DNA of 46,502 nucleotides, taken from contig DCKB01000036.1 in assembly GCA_002320595.1 (NCBI GenBank), positions 1-46,502 on the forward strand. Reading direction: 5' to 3'. This DNA comes from Christensenella sp. UBA1685 (lineage in GTDB: Bacteria; Bacillota; Clostridia; Christensenellales; CAG-138). Position numbers and translations under genes: made by a program. The notes below the pieces were generated by a model. That model was not told the origin of the DNA and ran no database searches. It saw nothing but the letters and a program-made list of their open reading frames with translations. How positions within the stretch are numbered: the first letter of the stretch is position 1; the number at the start of each line of letters is the position of its first letter. This document shows, piece after piece, positions 7,345-15,720 of this stretch.

Positions 7345-7487
7345 CACCGATGGTGCATTGCGTGGAAACGGTGCGCCCGCGTAAAATTCAAATACGCACC
7401 CGCGCGGACTGCAAGGCTCGTGCCGCGGAAGCGGCTCCCTTGCGGGAGGATGTGCGGGGAGGAAAAAAACGAGGAGGTATATTACCC
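7345..7487 (+). promoter_or_regulatory. Long untranslated leader of rpsB
   Basis: About 140 transcribed bases precede the rpsB ATG. They contain short stems (CCGCGGAAGCGG near 7422-7433; CTCCCTTGCGGGAG near 7436-7449) and the SD GAGGAGGT at 7471-7478. In many bacteria rpsB leaders are bound by ribosomal protein S2 for feedback control; that is inference here. The coding frame stays open through the leader, so longer start choices are misleading. Confidence 0.5.
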
Positions 7488-8222
7488 ATGTCTGTGATTT
7501 CCATGAAACAACTGCTTGAAGCCGGTGTCCATTTCGGCCACCAGACCCGCCGCTGGAACCCGAAGATGAAGGAATACATCTTCACCGAGCGCAACGGCAT
7601 CTACATCATCGATCTGCAGAAAACCGTTAAGAAGATCGACGAAGCGTATTACTTCGTGCGCGATCTTGCCATGGACGGCAAGAGCATCCTGTTCGTCGGC
7701 ACCAAGAAGCAGGCGCAGGAATCCATCGAGCAGGAAGCGAAGCGCTGCGAAATGTTCTATGTCAACCAGCGTTGGCTGGGCGGCATGCTCACCAACTTCA
7801 AGACCATCCAGGGCCGCATCGCACAGCTGCGCAAGATTGAAAAGATGGAGGCGGACGGCGATTTCGCGTTCCTTCCCAAGAAGGAAGTCATCAAGCTTAA
7901 GGCGGAGCAGGAAAAGCTTGAAAAGAACCTCGGCGGCATCAAGGATATGAAGAAGCTGCCCGGCGCGCTCTTCGTGGTTGACCCGCGTAAAGAGCACATC
8001 GCAATTCTTGAAGCGCAAACCCTCGGCATCCCGGTGGTTGCCATCGTCGATACCAACTGCGACCCTGACGAAGCGGATTACCCGATCCCCGGCAACGACG
8101 ACGCCATCCGTGCGGTTAAACTCATCGCTTCCAAGATGGCGGATGCGGTGCTCGAAGGCAAGCAGGGTGAGCAGATGGCGGATGAAGAAGCTCCTGCCGC
8201 TGAAGCGGAAGACGAGTTTTAA
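7488..8222 (+). CDS. rpsB: 30S ribosomal protein S2
   Basis: The 244-residue protein starts MSVISMKQLLEAGVHFGHQ, followed by RRWNPKMKEYIFTERNGIYIIDLQKT, NQRWLGGMLTNFKT and the PGALFVVDPRKEHIAI and IVDTNCDPDEADYPIPGNDDA motifs, all diagnostic for S2. The C-terminal tail is acidic and Ala-rich. The ATG is chosen because SD GAGGAGGT sits nine bases upstream; the frame continues far upstream but only through leader sequence. It is the first gene of rpsB-tsf. Confidence 0.98.
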   Translation: MSVISMKQLLEAGVHFGHQTRRWNPKMKEYIFTERNGIYIIDLQKTVKKIDEAYYFVRDLAMDGKSILFVGTKKQAQESIEQEAKRCEMFYVNQRWLGGMLTNFKTIQGRIAQLRKIEKMEADGDFAFLPKKEVIKLKAEQEKLEKNLGGIKDMKKLPGALFVVDPRKEHIAILEAQTLGIPVVAIVDTNCDPDEADYPIPGNDDAIRAVKLIASKMADAVLEGKQGEQMADEEAPAAEAEDEF

Positions 8223-8255
8223 TTGACGACTTTGATTCGGAAGGAGAAATAGAGT

Positions 8256-9149
8256 ATGTTTACAGCCAAGGATGTAATGTCGCTGCGCGAGATGAGCGGC
8301 GCCGGCATGATGGACTGCAAGAAGGCCCTTACCGAGTGCAACGGCGATATGGATAAGGCCATGGACTATCTGCGCGAGAAGAGCCTTGCCGCCTCCGCCA
8401 AGAAGGCTGCCCGTATCGCTGCGGAAGGCATCGTTTCGAACTATGTTTCCCAGGATGCGAAGCTGGGCGTGATCGTTGAAGTGAACTGTGAGACGGACTT
8501 CGTTGCCAAGACGGATGACTTCAAGGCGCTTGTGGCAAACGTTGCGAAGCTTGTTGCCGAAAAGAACCCTGCGGACGTGGATGCCCTGATGGCGGCAGAC
8601 TGCGGGAATGGCACCGTTGCCGAGATGATTACCCGCGCTGTTGCCAAAATCGGCGAGAAGATCACCATCCGCCGCTTTGCACGCGTGGAAGCTGCAAACG
8701 GCTGCGTGGATACCTATATCCACCTCGGCGGCAAAATCGGCGTGTTGGTTGAGGTGGCCGGCGATGTCGCGGGCCATGCGGCCGCGATTCACGATGTTGC
8801 GATGCATATCGCAGCAGCCAAACCGGTTTGCATTTCCAAGGAAGACTGCAACCAGGAGGACATTGAGCATGAGAAGAAGATCCTCCGTGAGCAGGCTATG
8901 AACGAGCCTAAGCCGAAGCCCGCCAACATCATCGAAAAGATGGTGGAAGGCCGCATCGAGAAATACTACAAGGAAGTCTGCCTGCTTGAGCAGCCCTTTG
9001 TGAAGGATCAGGATCAGAACATCCGCACCATGCTCAAGGCGAACGGCGGCCTTGAAATCGTCCGCTTCTATCGCTTTGAAATGGGCGAAGGCCTCCAAAA
9101 ACGTCAGGATAACTTCGCGGAAGAAGTTATGGGTCAAATGAACAAATAA
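8256..9149 (+). CDS. tsf: Translation elongation factor Ts
   Basis: The 297-residue protein opens FTAKDVMSLREMSGAGMMDCKKALTE, the N-terminal UBA-like domain. VNCETDFVAKTDDF follows, the core motif that contacts EF-Tu, with two dimerisation subdomains after it (HLGGKIGVLVEVA and VCLLEQPFVKD). It acts as the nucleotide exchange factor for EF-Tu in the cytosol. The SD AAGGAGA precedes the ATG and a terminator follows 11 bases after the stop. Confidence 0.98.
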   Translation: MFTAKDVMSLREMSGAGMMDCKKALTECNGDMDKAMDYLREKSLAASAKKAARIAAEGIVSNYVSQDAKLGVIVEVNCETDFVAKTDDFKALVANVAKLVAEKNPADVDALMAADCGNGTVAEMITRAVAKIGEKITIRRFARVEAANGCVDTYIHLGGKIGVLVEVAGDVAGHAAAIHDVAMHIAAAKPVCISKEDCNQEDIEHEKKILREQAMNEPKPKPANIIEKMVEGRIEKYYKEVCLLEQPFVKDQDQNIRTMLKANGGLEIVRFYRFEMGEGLQKRQDNFAEEVMGQMNK

Positions 9150-9160
9150 AACCGAAAATG

Positions 9161-9189
9161 GGGGAACATCCAACATGTTCCCCTTTTTT
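9161..9189 (+). terminator. Intrinsic terminator after tsf
   Basis: GGGGAACAT (9161-9169) and ATGTTCCCC (9175-9183) enclose a five-base loop, followed by six T (9184-9189). Confidence 0.9.
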
Positions 9190-9251
9190 GTATCAAAAAC
9201 TGAAATTGTGGATGCAACATGCAAGCGTCGGCCAGGAAGGACAGAATAGGA

Positions 9252-9950
9252 ATGGAACTGAAATATAAACGCGTTTCACTCAAACTCAGCGGTGAGGCTA
9301 TGGGTGGTAGCGATACGGTGGATTTTGAGGCGGTGGAACGCATCGCAGCGGACATAAAAACGCTCAATGACGCAGGGGTGCAGGTTGGCGTGACAATCGG
9401 CGGCGGCAATATTTGGCGCGGCCGCAGCGCAGGCGATATGGACCGCAATAAGGCGGATCAAATGGGTATGCTTGCAACGGCCATCAACTCCCTTGCGATG
9501 GAAGCGGCGCTCCGGGGACTTGGCGTCCCGTGCAAGGTGCTTTCAAGCCTTCCGATGGAGCGCGTTTGCGACACGTTCACTTCCCAGCGCGCGGAAGAAG
9601 CGTTCGCTGCGGGCAAGGTGGTGCTGTTTGCGTGCGGCTCAGGGCTGCCGTTTTTTTCCACAGACACGGCGGCAGCGCTCAAGGCTGCGGAAACGCACGC
9701 GGATGTGCTGCTGCTTGCGAAGAATGTGGATGCAGTCTATTCTGCAGATCCGAACGTTGTGCCGGATGCCGAGCGGTATTCCCGCCTGACGTATGACGAA
9801 GTCATCGAGCGCGACCTGAAGGCTACGGATCTTACGGCAATTACGCTTTGCCGCGAGCAGCACATTCCAATCCTCGTATTTGCCATGAAAGAAAAGGGAA
9901 ACATTCTAAAAGCCGTTCAAGGTGAGGACATCGGCACGCTGATCCACTGA
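9252..9950 (+). CDS. pyrH: Uridylate kinase
   Basis: The 232-residue protein belongs to the amino acid kinase fold. YKRVSLKLSGEAM at the start and TIGGGNIWRG form the phosphate loop. ADQMGMLATAINSLAM, SGLPFFSTDTAA and KNVDAVYSADP are typical PyrH motifs. It converts UMP to UDP. An earlier ATG at 9219 is in frame but lacks an SD; AGGAAGG at 9234-9240 supports ATG 9252 (MELKYKRV). No clear promoter is seen after the tsf terminator, so expression may depend on read-through or on a weak promoter. Confidence 0.97.
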   Translation: MELKYKRVSLKLSGEAMGGSDTVDFEAVERIAADIKTLNDAGVQVGVTIGGGNIWRGRSAGDMDRNKADQMGMLATAINSLAMEAALRGLGVPCKVLSSLPMERVCDTFTSQRAEEAFAAGKVVLFACGSGLPFFSTDTAAALKAAETHADVLLLAKNVDAVYSADPNVVPDAERYSRLTYDEVIERDLKATDLTAITLCREQHIPILVFAMKEKGNILKAVQGEDIGTLIH

Positions 9951-9964
9951 TTTGCTTTTTAGGC

Positions 9965-9993
9965 TTGTAACGGCGCGGGTTTTCCTTTACAAT
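9965..9993 (+). promoter_or_regulatory. Promoter of frr
   Basis: TTGTAA (9965-9970), a 17-bp spacer and TACAAT (9988-9993), 35 bases before the frr ATG. Confidence 0.65.
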
Positions 9994-10028
9994 AAAAGTG
10001 ATGTTTTACAGGAAATGGAGGCAGAAAC

Positions 10029-10580
10029 ATGGACGCTATCGCAACCGCAAAAGAAAAGATGGGTAAAACCGTCGCAGTGCTCGTGAAGGAGCTTTCCAGC
10101 TTGCGCGCCGGCCGTGCAAGCGCACAGGTGCTTGACCGCATTTTGGTGGATTATTATGGGTCCCCCACGCCCGTTAATCAGGTGGGCAACATCTCCTCCC
10201 CGGAACCGCGCCTTCTTGTCATCACGCCGTATGACCCGAGCGTGCTTAACCCGCTCGAAAAGGCGATCCAGAAATCCGACCTCGGCATCAACCCCTCCAA
10301 CGACGGCAAATGCATCCGCCTTGTTTTTCCGGAGCTGACCGAGGAACGCCGCAAGGAGCTTGTGAAGGCTGTGCGCAAAAAGGGCGAAGATTCCAAGGTG
10401 GCAATCCGATCCATCCGCCGGGATGCAATCGAGCAGATCAAGAAACAGAAGAAGGACGGCGAGGTGACGGAGGACGATCAGAAAAAGCTTGAGGAACAGG
10501 CGCAGAAACTGACGGATTCCACCATCAAGGATATCGATAAGATCATAGCCGATAAGGAAAAGGAGATCATGGAGGTTTGA
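10029..10580 (+). CDS. frr: Ribosome recycling factor
   Basis: The 183-residue protein has ELSSLRAGRASAQVLDRI at the start, the domain I hinge to domain II, and the middle motif VNQVGNISSPEPRLLVITPYD. ERRKELVKAVRKKGEDSKVAIRSIRRDAIEQIKKQ forms the long helices. With EF-G it splits post-termination ribosomes. SD GGAGGC precedes the ATG. The stop overlaps the first codon of the following small ORF. Confidence 0.98.
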   Translation: MDAIATAKEKMGKTVAVLVKELSSLRAGRASAQVLDRILVDYYGSPTPVNQVGNISSPEPRLLVITPYDPSVLNPLEKAIQKSDLGINPSNDGKCIRLVFPELTEERRKELVKAVRKKGEDSKVAIRSIRRDAIEQIKKQKKDGEVTEDDQKKLEEQAQKLTDSTIKDIDKIIADKEKEIMEV

Positions 10581-10780
10581 CCTGCGTTTTGGGGTGGGAG
10601 CTTTCCTGTGCGTGTGCCGCGCTTGAGGCGGAAGGCGTTGCGGTGCACTGCGTGGCCGTTTCGAGCCGCAAAGGTGTGAAGGGCAACGAATCCCGTGTGA
10701 TCCGCCAACGCCAAACGGGCGCGGCGGAGGTTGAACTCGCCTATTCCGTGTTTAAAACGGACTTGGAATATCAGGAATAA
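10577..10780 (+). CDS. Small conserved-looking protein between frr and uppS
   Basis: This 67-residue open frame starts at a TTG overlapping the frr stop; a second TTG at 10589 is also possible. GGAGG at 10571-10575 could serve either start, though spacing is short for the first and long for the second. The C-terminal half (ESRVIRQRQTGAAEVELAYSVFKTDLEYQE) looks like a real beta-strand-containing domain and the codon use matches the neighbours. A terminator hairpin lies five bases after the stop, so transcription covers this gene. I do not recognise the family. Confidence 0.55.
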   Translation: MTCVLGWELSCACAALEAEGVAVHCVAVSSRKGVKGNESRVIRQRQTGAAEVELAYSVFKTDLEYQE

Positions 10781-10785
10781 ACGGG

Positions 10786-10817
10786 ATGACGGCGTTTGCC
10801 ACGCCGTCATTCTTTTT
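10786..10817 (+). terminator. Intrinsic terminator between the small ORF and uppS
   Basis: ATGACGGCG (10786-10794) pairs with CGCCGTCAT (10802-10810) around a seven-base loop, followed by TCTTTTT. The ATG that appears to start uppS at 10786 is part of this stem. Confidence 0.8.
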
Positions 10818-10830
10818 CAGGGAGGCAACT

Positions 10831-11571
10831 TTGCAGATCAATACGGACAAAGAACGGCGGGAGCTTTCCGGGCATCTGCCTGCGCATGTCGGAATCATCA
10901 TGGACGGAAACGGCCGTTGGGCAACCAAGCGGGGCTTGCCCCGCGCGCTTGGCCACCGTGCCGGCACGGAACGGCTGCGCGGTATTATCCGCCTGAGCTC
11001 TGATCTCGGAATCCGCGCCCTTTCGCTTTATGCGTTTTCAACGGAAAATTGGAAGCGGCCGAAAAACGAGGTTGATGCTCTGTTTGGCCTGTTCATGGAA
11101 TATTTTACGAACGAAGTGGAGGAACTCCATGCAAACGGCGTGCGCATCCGCATGCTGGGGGATGTGGATGGCCTGCCCGCAAACGTGCGCGCAGCGGTGC
11201 GTGCGGCAGAGGAAAAGACGGGACGGAACGAGGGGCTCCGGCTCAATGTGGCGCTCAATTACGGCGCGCGGGCGGAGGCGGTGCGCACAATCCGCGCGTT
11301 TGCGCGTGAGACTGCGGCGGGGACGCTCAACCCGGAAGCCATTGACGAACAACTGCTGCTTGCGCGCCTGGATACGGGCGGCCTTCCGGAGCTTGACCTC
11401 CTGATTCGCACGGGCGGGGAGCAACGGCTTTCAAACTTCCTGCTGCTGCAGGCGGCCTATGCGGAGCTTGCGTTTGTAGATACGCTTTGGCCGGATTTTT
11501 CGGACGCGCTTTATATGGGCGCCTTGCGTGACTTTGCGCAGCGCAGCAGGCGTTTTGGCGGCCTGCAATAA
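10831..11571 (+). CDS. uppS: Isoprenyl transferase (undecaprenyl diphosphate synthase)
   Basis: From TTG 10831 the protein has 246 residues. The signature HVGIIMDGNGRWA (catalytic D25) is near the start, followed by HRAGTERLRGII, LSLYAFSTENWKRP and, near the C-terminus, LDLLIRTGGEQRLSNFLLLQAAYAELAF. It builds the C55 lipid carrier for cell-wall synthesis. The TTG start is chosen because GGAGG (10821-10825) is five bases upstream. The longer frame from ATG 10786 would place its start inside a terminator stem and add 15 residues not typical of the family. It heads uppS-cdsA-dxr-rseP-ispG-polC. Confidence 0.96.
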   Translation: MQINTDKERRELSGHLPAHVGIIMDGNGRWATKRGLPRALGHRAGTERLRGIIRLSSDLGIRALSLYAFSTENWKRPKNEVDALFGLFMEYFTNEVEELHANGVRIRMLGDVDGLPANVRAAVRAAEEKTGRNEGLRLNVALNYGARAEAVRTIRAFARETAAGTLNPEAIDEQLLLARLDTGGLPELDLLIRTGGEQRLSNFLLLQAAYAELAFVDTLWPDFSDALYMGALRDFAQRSRRFGGLQ

Positions 11572-11589
11572 ACGGGAGGAGGAAAACCC

Positions 11590-12405
11590 ATGTCGAAATT
11601 TGCAAAACGCCTTCTTGTTGCGGCGATTCTTTTGCTTGTGCTTGCGGCGATCCTGCACATGGGGGGATGGCTGCAGTGCGCGATTTTTACGATCGGCGCA
11701 ATCGCAAGCGTGTTTGAAATCAGCAATGCGTTCGAGAAGCGGGACCGTAAACCGTACATGCTGCCCGCTTACCTGTATGCTGCGGGCTATTTTGTGCTCT
11801 ACCGCCTTTTCGGAGGAGAGGCCGTATGGCTGCTCGGCATCTTTATGGTGATGCTCGCTTTGATGGAACGCATCTGGAACCGCACGCGCACTACGGAGGA
11901 TGCATTTTTTGCGTTGGTTCCGCTCGTGTATCCGCTTGCGTTTTTCACGGCTGTGGCGATGGTGGCGGAATATGCCGGGGAGTATGACAAAAGCAGAATT
12001 GCGTTGTTTTCCATTTTTGCCATGCCGCTGATGGGCGATACGTTCGCCTACACCTTCGGCAGGCTCTTCGGCAAACGGAAGCTTTCCCCGGAGCTGAGCC
12101 CCAACAAAACCGTTGCAGGCGGCATCGGCGGCGTGCTCGGCGGCGCGGTGGGCGGAGTGCTTGTGTATGCGCTCGAAGGGCTGTACCCCGCAGGCGTCTC
12201 CTTACAGGCGCTGCTTGTTCTGGGCCTTTTTTGCGGCGTGTTCGGCCAGTTTGGCGATCTGTTTGCTTCGGCCATCAAACGTTGGGCGGGCATCAAGGAC
12301 TATAGCCGCATTTTCTCCGAACACGGCGGTATGCTTGACCGTTTGGACAGCGTTCTCTTTTGCGCCCCGATCGTTTACGCTGTGTTCAAAATTATGGGAG
12401 TATAA
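11590..12405 (+). CDS. cdsA: Phosphatidate cytidylyltransferase
   Basis: The 271-residue integral membrane protein has seven or eight hydrophobic segments. The CDP-diglyceride synthetase signature is intact at the C-terminus: SAIKRWAGIKDYSRIFSEHGG followed by MLDRLDS (about residues 227-254). GDTFAYTFGRLFGKRKLSPELSPNKT is the second conserved block. It makes CDP-diacylglycerol for phospholipid synthesis. SD GGGAGGAGG precedes the ATG. Confidence 0.96.
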   Translation: MSKFAKRLLVAAILLLVLAAILHMGGWLQCAIFTIGAIASVFEISNAFEKRDRKPYMLPAYLYAAGYFVLYRLFGGEAVWLLGIFMVMLALMERIWNRTRTTEDAFFALVPLVYPLAFFTAVAMVAEYAGEYDKSRIALFSIFAMPLMGDTFAYTFGRLFGKRKLSPELSPNKTVAGGIGGVLGGAVGGVLVYALEGLYPAGVSLQALLVLGLFCGVFGQFGDLFASAIKRWAGIKDYSRIFSEHGGMLDRLDSVLFCAPIVYAVFKIMGV

Positions 12406-12416
12406 TAAGCTTGAGT

Positions 12417-13568
12417 ATGAAAACCATTGCGGTGCTTGGCAGCACAGGCTCCATAGGCAGGCAAACGCTGGAGGTGTTGCGCGCGCATCCGGAGCTTGGG
12501 CATGTAGGTGCGCTTTGCGCACATGGAAACGCGGAACTGCTGCTTGCACAGGCGCTTGCGTTTCGCCCCGCACTTGTCGGCATTGCGGATGAGGCTGCGG
12601 CAGATGCGCTCCGGCCGTATCTTCCGGAAGGGACGCATTTGGAAGTTGGCCCACAGGCCGCGACCGTCGCAGCTGCGCTGACGGAGGTTGACACGGTTGT
12701 GAACGGGGTATCCGGCTTCGCAGGCACGGAACCGCTTCTTGCAGCGCTTCGTGCACAAAAAACCGTGGCGCTTGCGAACAAGGAAAGCATCGTCTGCGCG
12801 CATAAGCTCGTGGATGAGGCGCTTCGGCACGGTGGAAAAATCGTGCCTGTGGACAGCGAGCAATCCGCGATTTTCCAATGCCTTTGCGGCGGCGCACACA
12901 GCGAGGTAAAGCGGCTTTGGCTCACGGCTTCCGGCGGGCCGTTCCGCACGCTTCCCAAAGAACGTCTTTGCGCCGTGACCGCAGAGGATGCGCTTCACCA
13001 CCCAACGTGGAGCATGGGCGCAAAGATCACCATCGATTCGGCGACCCTGTTCAACAAGGGGCTGGAGATCATGGAGGCAAGCTATCTGTTCGGCATCGAT
13101 GGCGCGCGCATCTCGGTTTTGGTGCATCCGGAATCCATCGTGCATTCCATGGTGGAATTTTCCGATTCGAGCGTGCTTGCGCAGCTTTCAAGGCCGGATA
13201 TGCGCCTTGCAATCCATTATGCGCTGGCTTGGCCGGCGCGCATGCCATCCGCATTTGGCGCGCTCAACCTTGCGGAGGCGGGAAAGCTCACCTTTGAAGC
13301 GCCGGATGAGGAACGCTTCCCATCCATCCCGCTTGCATATGCGGCCCTTGCGGAGGGTGAAGTGCTTCCGATTGCCTATAACGCTGCGAACGAAGCGGCA
13401 GTAGCACGCTTCCGCAGTGGGGAAATCGGGTTTTGCGGCGTGTTCCATGCGGTGGAATATGCAATGGCGCATATTTCGCGTGGCACAATCCGCACGTTTG
13501 CGGACATACTTGAAACCGACCGTGAGGCGCGAAGCCTTGCGGAGAAAGCGATGGAAAAGAAGATTTGA
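12417..13568 (+). CDS. dxr: 1-deoxy-D-xylulose 5-phosphate reductoisomerase
   Basis: The 383-residue protein begins MKTIAVLGSTGSIG, the NADPH-binding loop (residues 8-14). ANKESIV, VPVDSEQSAIFQ, LTASGGPFR and HPTWSMGAKITIDSATLFNKGLE give the catalytic and metal-binding regions of DXR. It is the second step of the methylerythritol phosphate (MEP) pathway, and ispG of the same pathway lies two genes downstream. The ATG at 12417 is preferred; a TTG two codons earlier (12411) is possible. The stop overlaps the rseP start. Confidence 0.97.
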   Translation: MKTIAVLGSTGSIGRQTLEVLRAHPELGHVGALCAHGNAELLLAQALAFRPALVGIADEAAADALRPYLPEGTHLEVGPQAATVAAALTEVDTVVNGVSGFAGTEPLLAALRAQKTVALANKESIVCAHKLVDEALRHGGKIVPVDSEQSAIFQCLCGGAHSEVKRLWLTASGGPFRTLPKERLCAVTAEDALHHPTWSMGAKITIDSATLFNKGLEIMEASYLFGIDGARISVLVHPESIVHSMVEFSDSSVLAQLSRPDMRLAIHYALAWPARMPSAFGALNLAEAGKLTFEAPDEERFPSIPLAYAALAEGEVLPIAYNAANEAAVARFRSGEIGFCGVFHAVEYAMAHISRGTIRTFADILETDREARSLAEKAMEKKI

Positions 13569-14611
13569 CGACGTTTTTATCCATTTTGGCGGCGTTGCTC
13601 GTGCTTTCGGTGTTCGTTGTAGTGCATGAGCTCGGGCATTTTTTGGCAGGGCGGCTTTTGGGCTTCACGGTGTTGGAGTTCGCCGTCGGCATGGGCCCCG
13701 TAATCCTGAAAAAAGAAAAGAACGGTATCACCTATTCTCTGCGCGCGTTTCCAATCGGCGGCATGTGCCGCTTTTATGGCGAGGACGAGGAGGCGAAGGA
13801 TGGCCGCTCGTTTTCCGCGCATGCGGTTTGGAAGCGCATCATCGTGGTGGCGGCAGGCCCGGTGATGAACATCCTTGCCGCCATTCTGTTTGCAACAGTT
13901 TCGCTGATGGGCTATGGCGTGTATGTGGATGTTCCTACGGTACAGGAGCTTGCAAGCGAAACCTCACCGGCGGCGCTGGCCGGGATTGAGCCGGGGGATG
14001 TGCTGCATGCGATCAATGGGGTTACGATCGAGAACTATGAACAGACCTCCGATTTGATCCTCGGTGCGAGCGGGGAAGAGATGGCTGTGACCGTGGAGCG
14101 GGACGGCGTGCTTGTCGACCTTACTGTGCGCGATTTTTACAATGAAGCCGAAGGCCGCAACTTCATTGGAATCACCTATGGGTATGGCAGGGAACGGTAT
14201 GGCCTGTTCCGCGCGATTGGCACTTCGTTCCGCTATGTCTGGGATATCTTTGCGGAGGTGGCGCGCTTCATTGGAAGCATCTTTACGCAAGGCGTAAAGC
14301 AGGGAGATGTGGTTGGCCCGGTTGGCACGGTAACGATTATCGGTCAGGCTGTGCGTACCGGATTTGAAACGGTGCTTTACCTTTCTGTGCTTATCAGCGT
14401 AAACCTTGCGTTCATGAACCTTCTGCCTTTGCCTGCGCTTGATGGCGGCAGGTTGGTGTTCCTGCTGATTGAAGCAATCCGTCGAAAGCCGGTTCCACCC
14501 GAAAAGGAAGGTATGGTCCATTTTGCGGGGCTGGTGCTGCTGCTCGGGCTGATGGTTTACCTGACGGTAAGCGATGTGCGCGGGCTGTTCAGCGGCCTGT
14601 TCGGCGGATAA
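13565..14611 (+). CDS. rseP: Site-2 intramembrane metalloprotease RseP/RasP
   Basis: The 348-residue protein has the zinc motif HELGH (residues 21-25) in the first membrane helix and the second ligand motif NLLPLPALDGGR near residue 290. A PDZ domain lies between them (about 115-190; AALAGIEPGDVLHAINGVTI). It cleaves membrane-anchored anti-sigma factors and signal peptide remnants in other Bacillota. The start is a TTG that overlaps the dxr stop (TTGA), implying translational coupling. Confidence 0.95.
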   Translation: MTTFLSILAALLVLSVFVVVHELGHFLAGRLLGFTVLEFAVGMGPVILKKEKNGITYSLRAFPIGGMCRFYGEDEEAKDGRSFSAHAVWKRIIVVAAGPVMNILAAILFATVSLMGYGVYVDVPTVQELASETSPAALAGIEPGDVLHAINGVTIENYEQTSDLILGASGEEMAVTVERDGVLVDLTVRDFYNEAEGRNFIGITYGYGRERYGLFRAIGTSFRYVWDIFAEVARFIGSIFTQGVKQGDVVGPVGTVTIIGQAVRTGFETVLYLSVLISVNLAFMNLLPLPALDGGRLVFLLIEAIRRKPVPPEKEGMVHFAGLVLLLGLMVYLTVSDVRGLFSGLFGG

Positions 14612-14640
14612 ATGCGCAAACAAAAGCCGGAGGCTTAAAA

Positions 14641-15720
14641 ATGGGAAACGAAACGAAAGCCGTACGGGTTGGCGGAGTATGGATGGGCGCAGGCGCGCCC
14701 ATTTCCGTGCAATCCATGACGAACACATATACGGGGGACGTGGAGGCAACCACAGCGCAGGTGCAGCAGCTTGCGGAGGCGGGCTGTGAGATTGTGCGCA
14801 TGGCGGTCAATGACGTGCCTGCCGCCGCAGCCGTGCGGGAAATCCGCGCGCGTACACGGGTCCCGCTTGTGGCGGACATTCATTTCGATTACAGGCTTGC
14901 AATTGCCTCCATCGAAAACGGAATCGATAAGATACGCTTTAACCCGGGCAATATCGGCAGCGAAGCAAATGTGCGTGCACTTGTGGACTGCGCAAAAGCG
15001 CATCATGTGCCCATCCGCATCGGCGTAAACGCAGGCTCGCTCGACAAGGCGCTGCTTGCGCGCTATGGCGCGCCGGTGCCTGCCGCGCTTGCGGAAAGCG
15101 CGCTTTCCCACGTGCGCATTCTGGAGCGAGCGGGATTTTCGGATATCGTCATTTCTGCGAAGATTTCAAGCGTCCCGGAAACGGTGGAAACCTACCGCCT
15201 GCTGAAGCAGGCGTGCAGCTATCCGCTGCATATCGGCGTGACGGAGGCAGGCGGAGGAGAGCTTGCGCTCATCAAATCCGCCGTGGGCATCGGGGCGCTG
15301 CTGCTGGAAGGGATCGGAGACACGATCCGCGTTTCGCTTACCGGCGATCCTGTGCGGGAGGTCGTGGCGGGCAAGGCGATTCTGCAGGCGCTTGGCCTGC
15401 GCCGCGAAGGCGTGGAGATTGTCAGCTGCCCAACCTGCGGCCGCTGCAAGAACCTTGCGGCGCATGCGGCGCTTGTGGAACGCGTGGAACGGGAATTTAA
15501 AAATGAGAAAGAATACTTGAAAATTGCGGTGATGGGCTGCGCGGTGAACGGCCCGGGCGAGGCGCGGGAGGCGGAGATCGGCATCGCCTTCGGCCGGACA
15601 AATGCCGTGGTGTTCAAGCGCGGGGAACAGGCTTTCGCGGGCGAGCTGCCCGGCACGGCGGAGCGTTTTCTCGATGAAATCAGGAGCATGCTGGAAGAAC
15701 GGAAAAAGGAGCGGGCGTGA
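14641..15720 (+). CDS. ispG: 4-hydroxy-3-methylbut-2-enyl diphosphate synthase (4Fe-4S)
   Basis: The 359-residue protein has the TIM-barrel part (PISVQSMTNTYTGD, VPLVADIHFDYRLA, KIRFNPGNIG). The C-terminal cluster domain has C263-P-T-C266 and C300 in MGCAVNGPGEA, with E307 as the usual fourth ligand. It catalyses the penultimate step of the MEP isoprenoid pathway. The position between rseP and polC is where proS stands in Bacillus. SD GGAGG precedes the ATG. The stop overlaps the polC start (GTGATG). Confidence 0.96.
   Translation: MGNETKAVRVGGVWMGAGAPISVQSMTNTYTGDVEATTAQVQQLAEAGCEIVRMAVNDVPAAAAVREIRARTRVPLVADIHFDYRLAIASIENGIDKIRFNPGNIGSEANVRALVDCAKAHHVPIRIGVNAGSLDKALLARYGAPVPAALAESALSHVRILERAGFSDIVISAKISSVPETVETYRLLKQACSYPLHIGVTEAGGGELALIKSAVGIGALLLEGIGDTIRVSLTGDPVREVVAGKAILQALGLRREGVEIVSCPTCGRCKNLAAHAALVERVEREFKNEKEYLKIAVMGCAVNGPGEAREAEIGIAFGRTNAVVFKRGEQAFAGELPGTAERFLDEIRSMLEERKKERA

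Noticed and set aside
7482..9224. 580-residue open frame on the minus strand
   Set aside because: Antisense to rpsB and tsf; an effect of codon bias.
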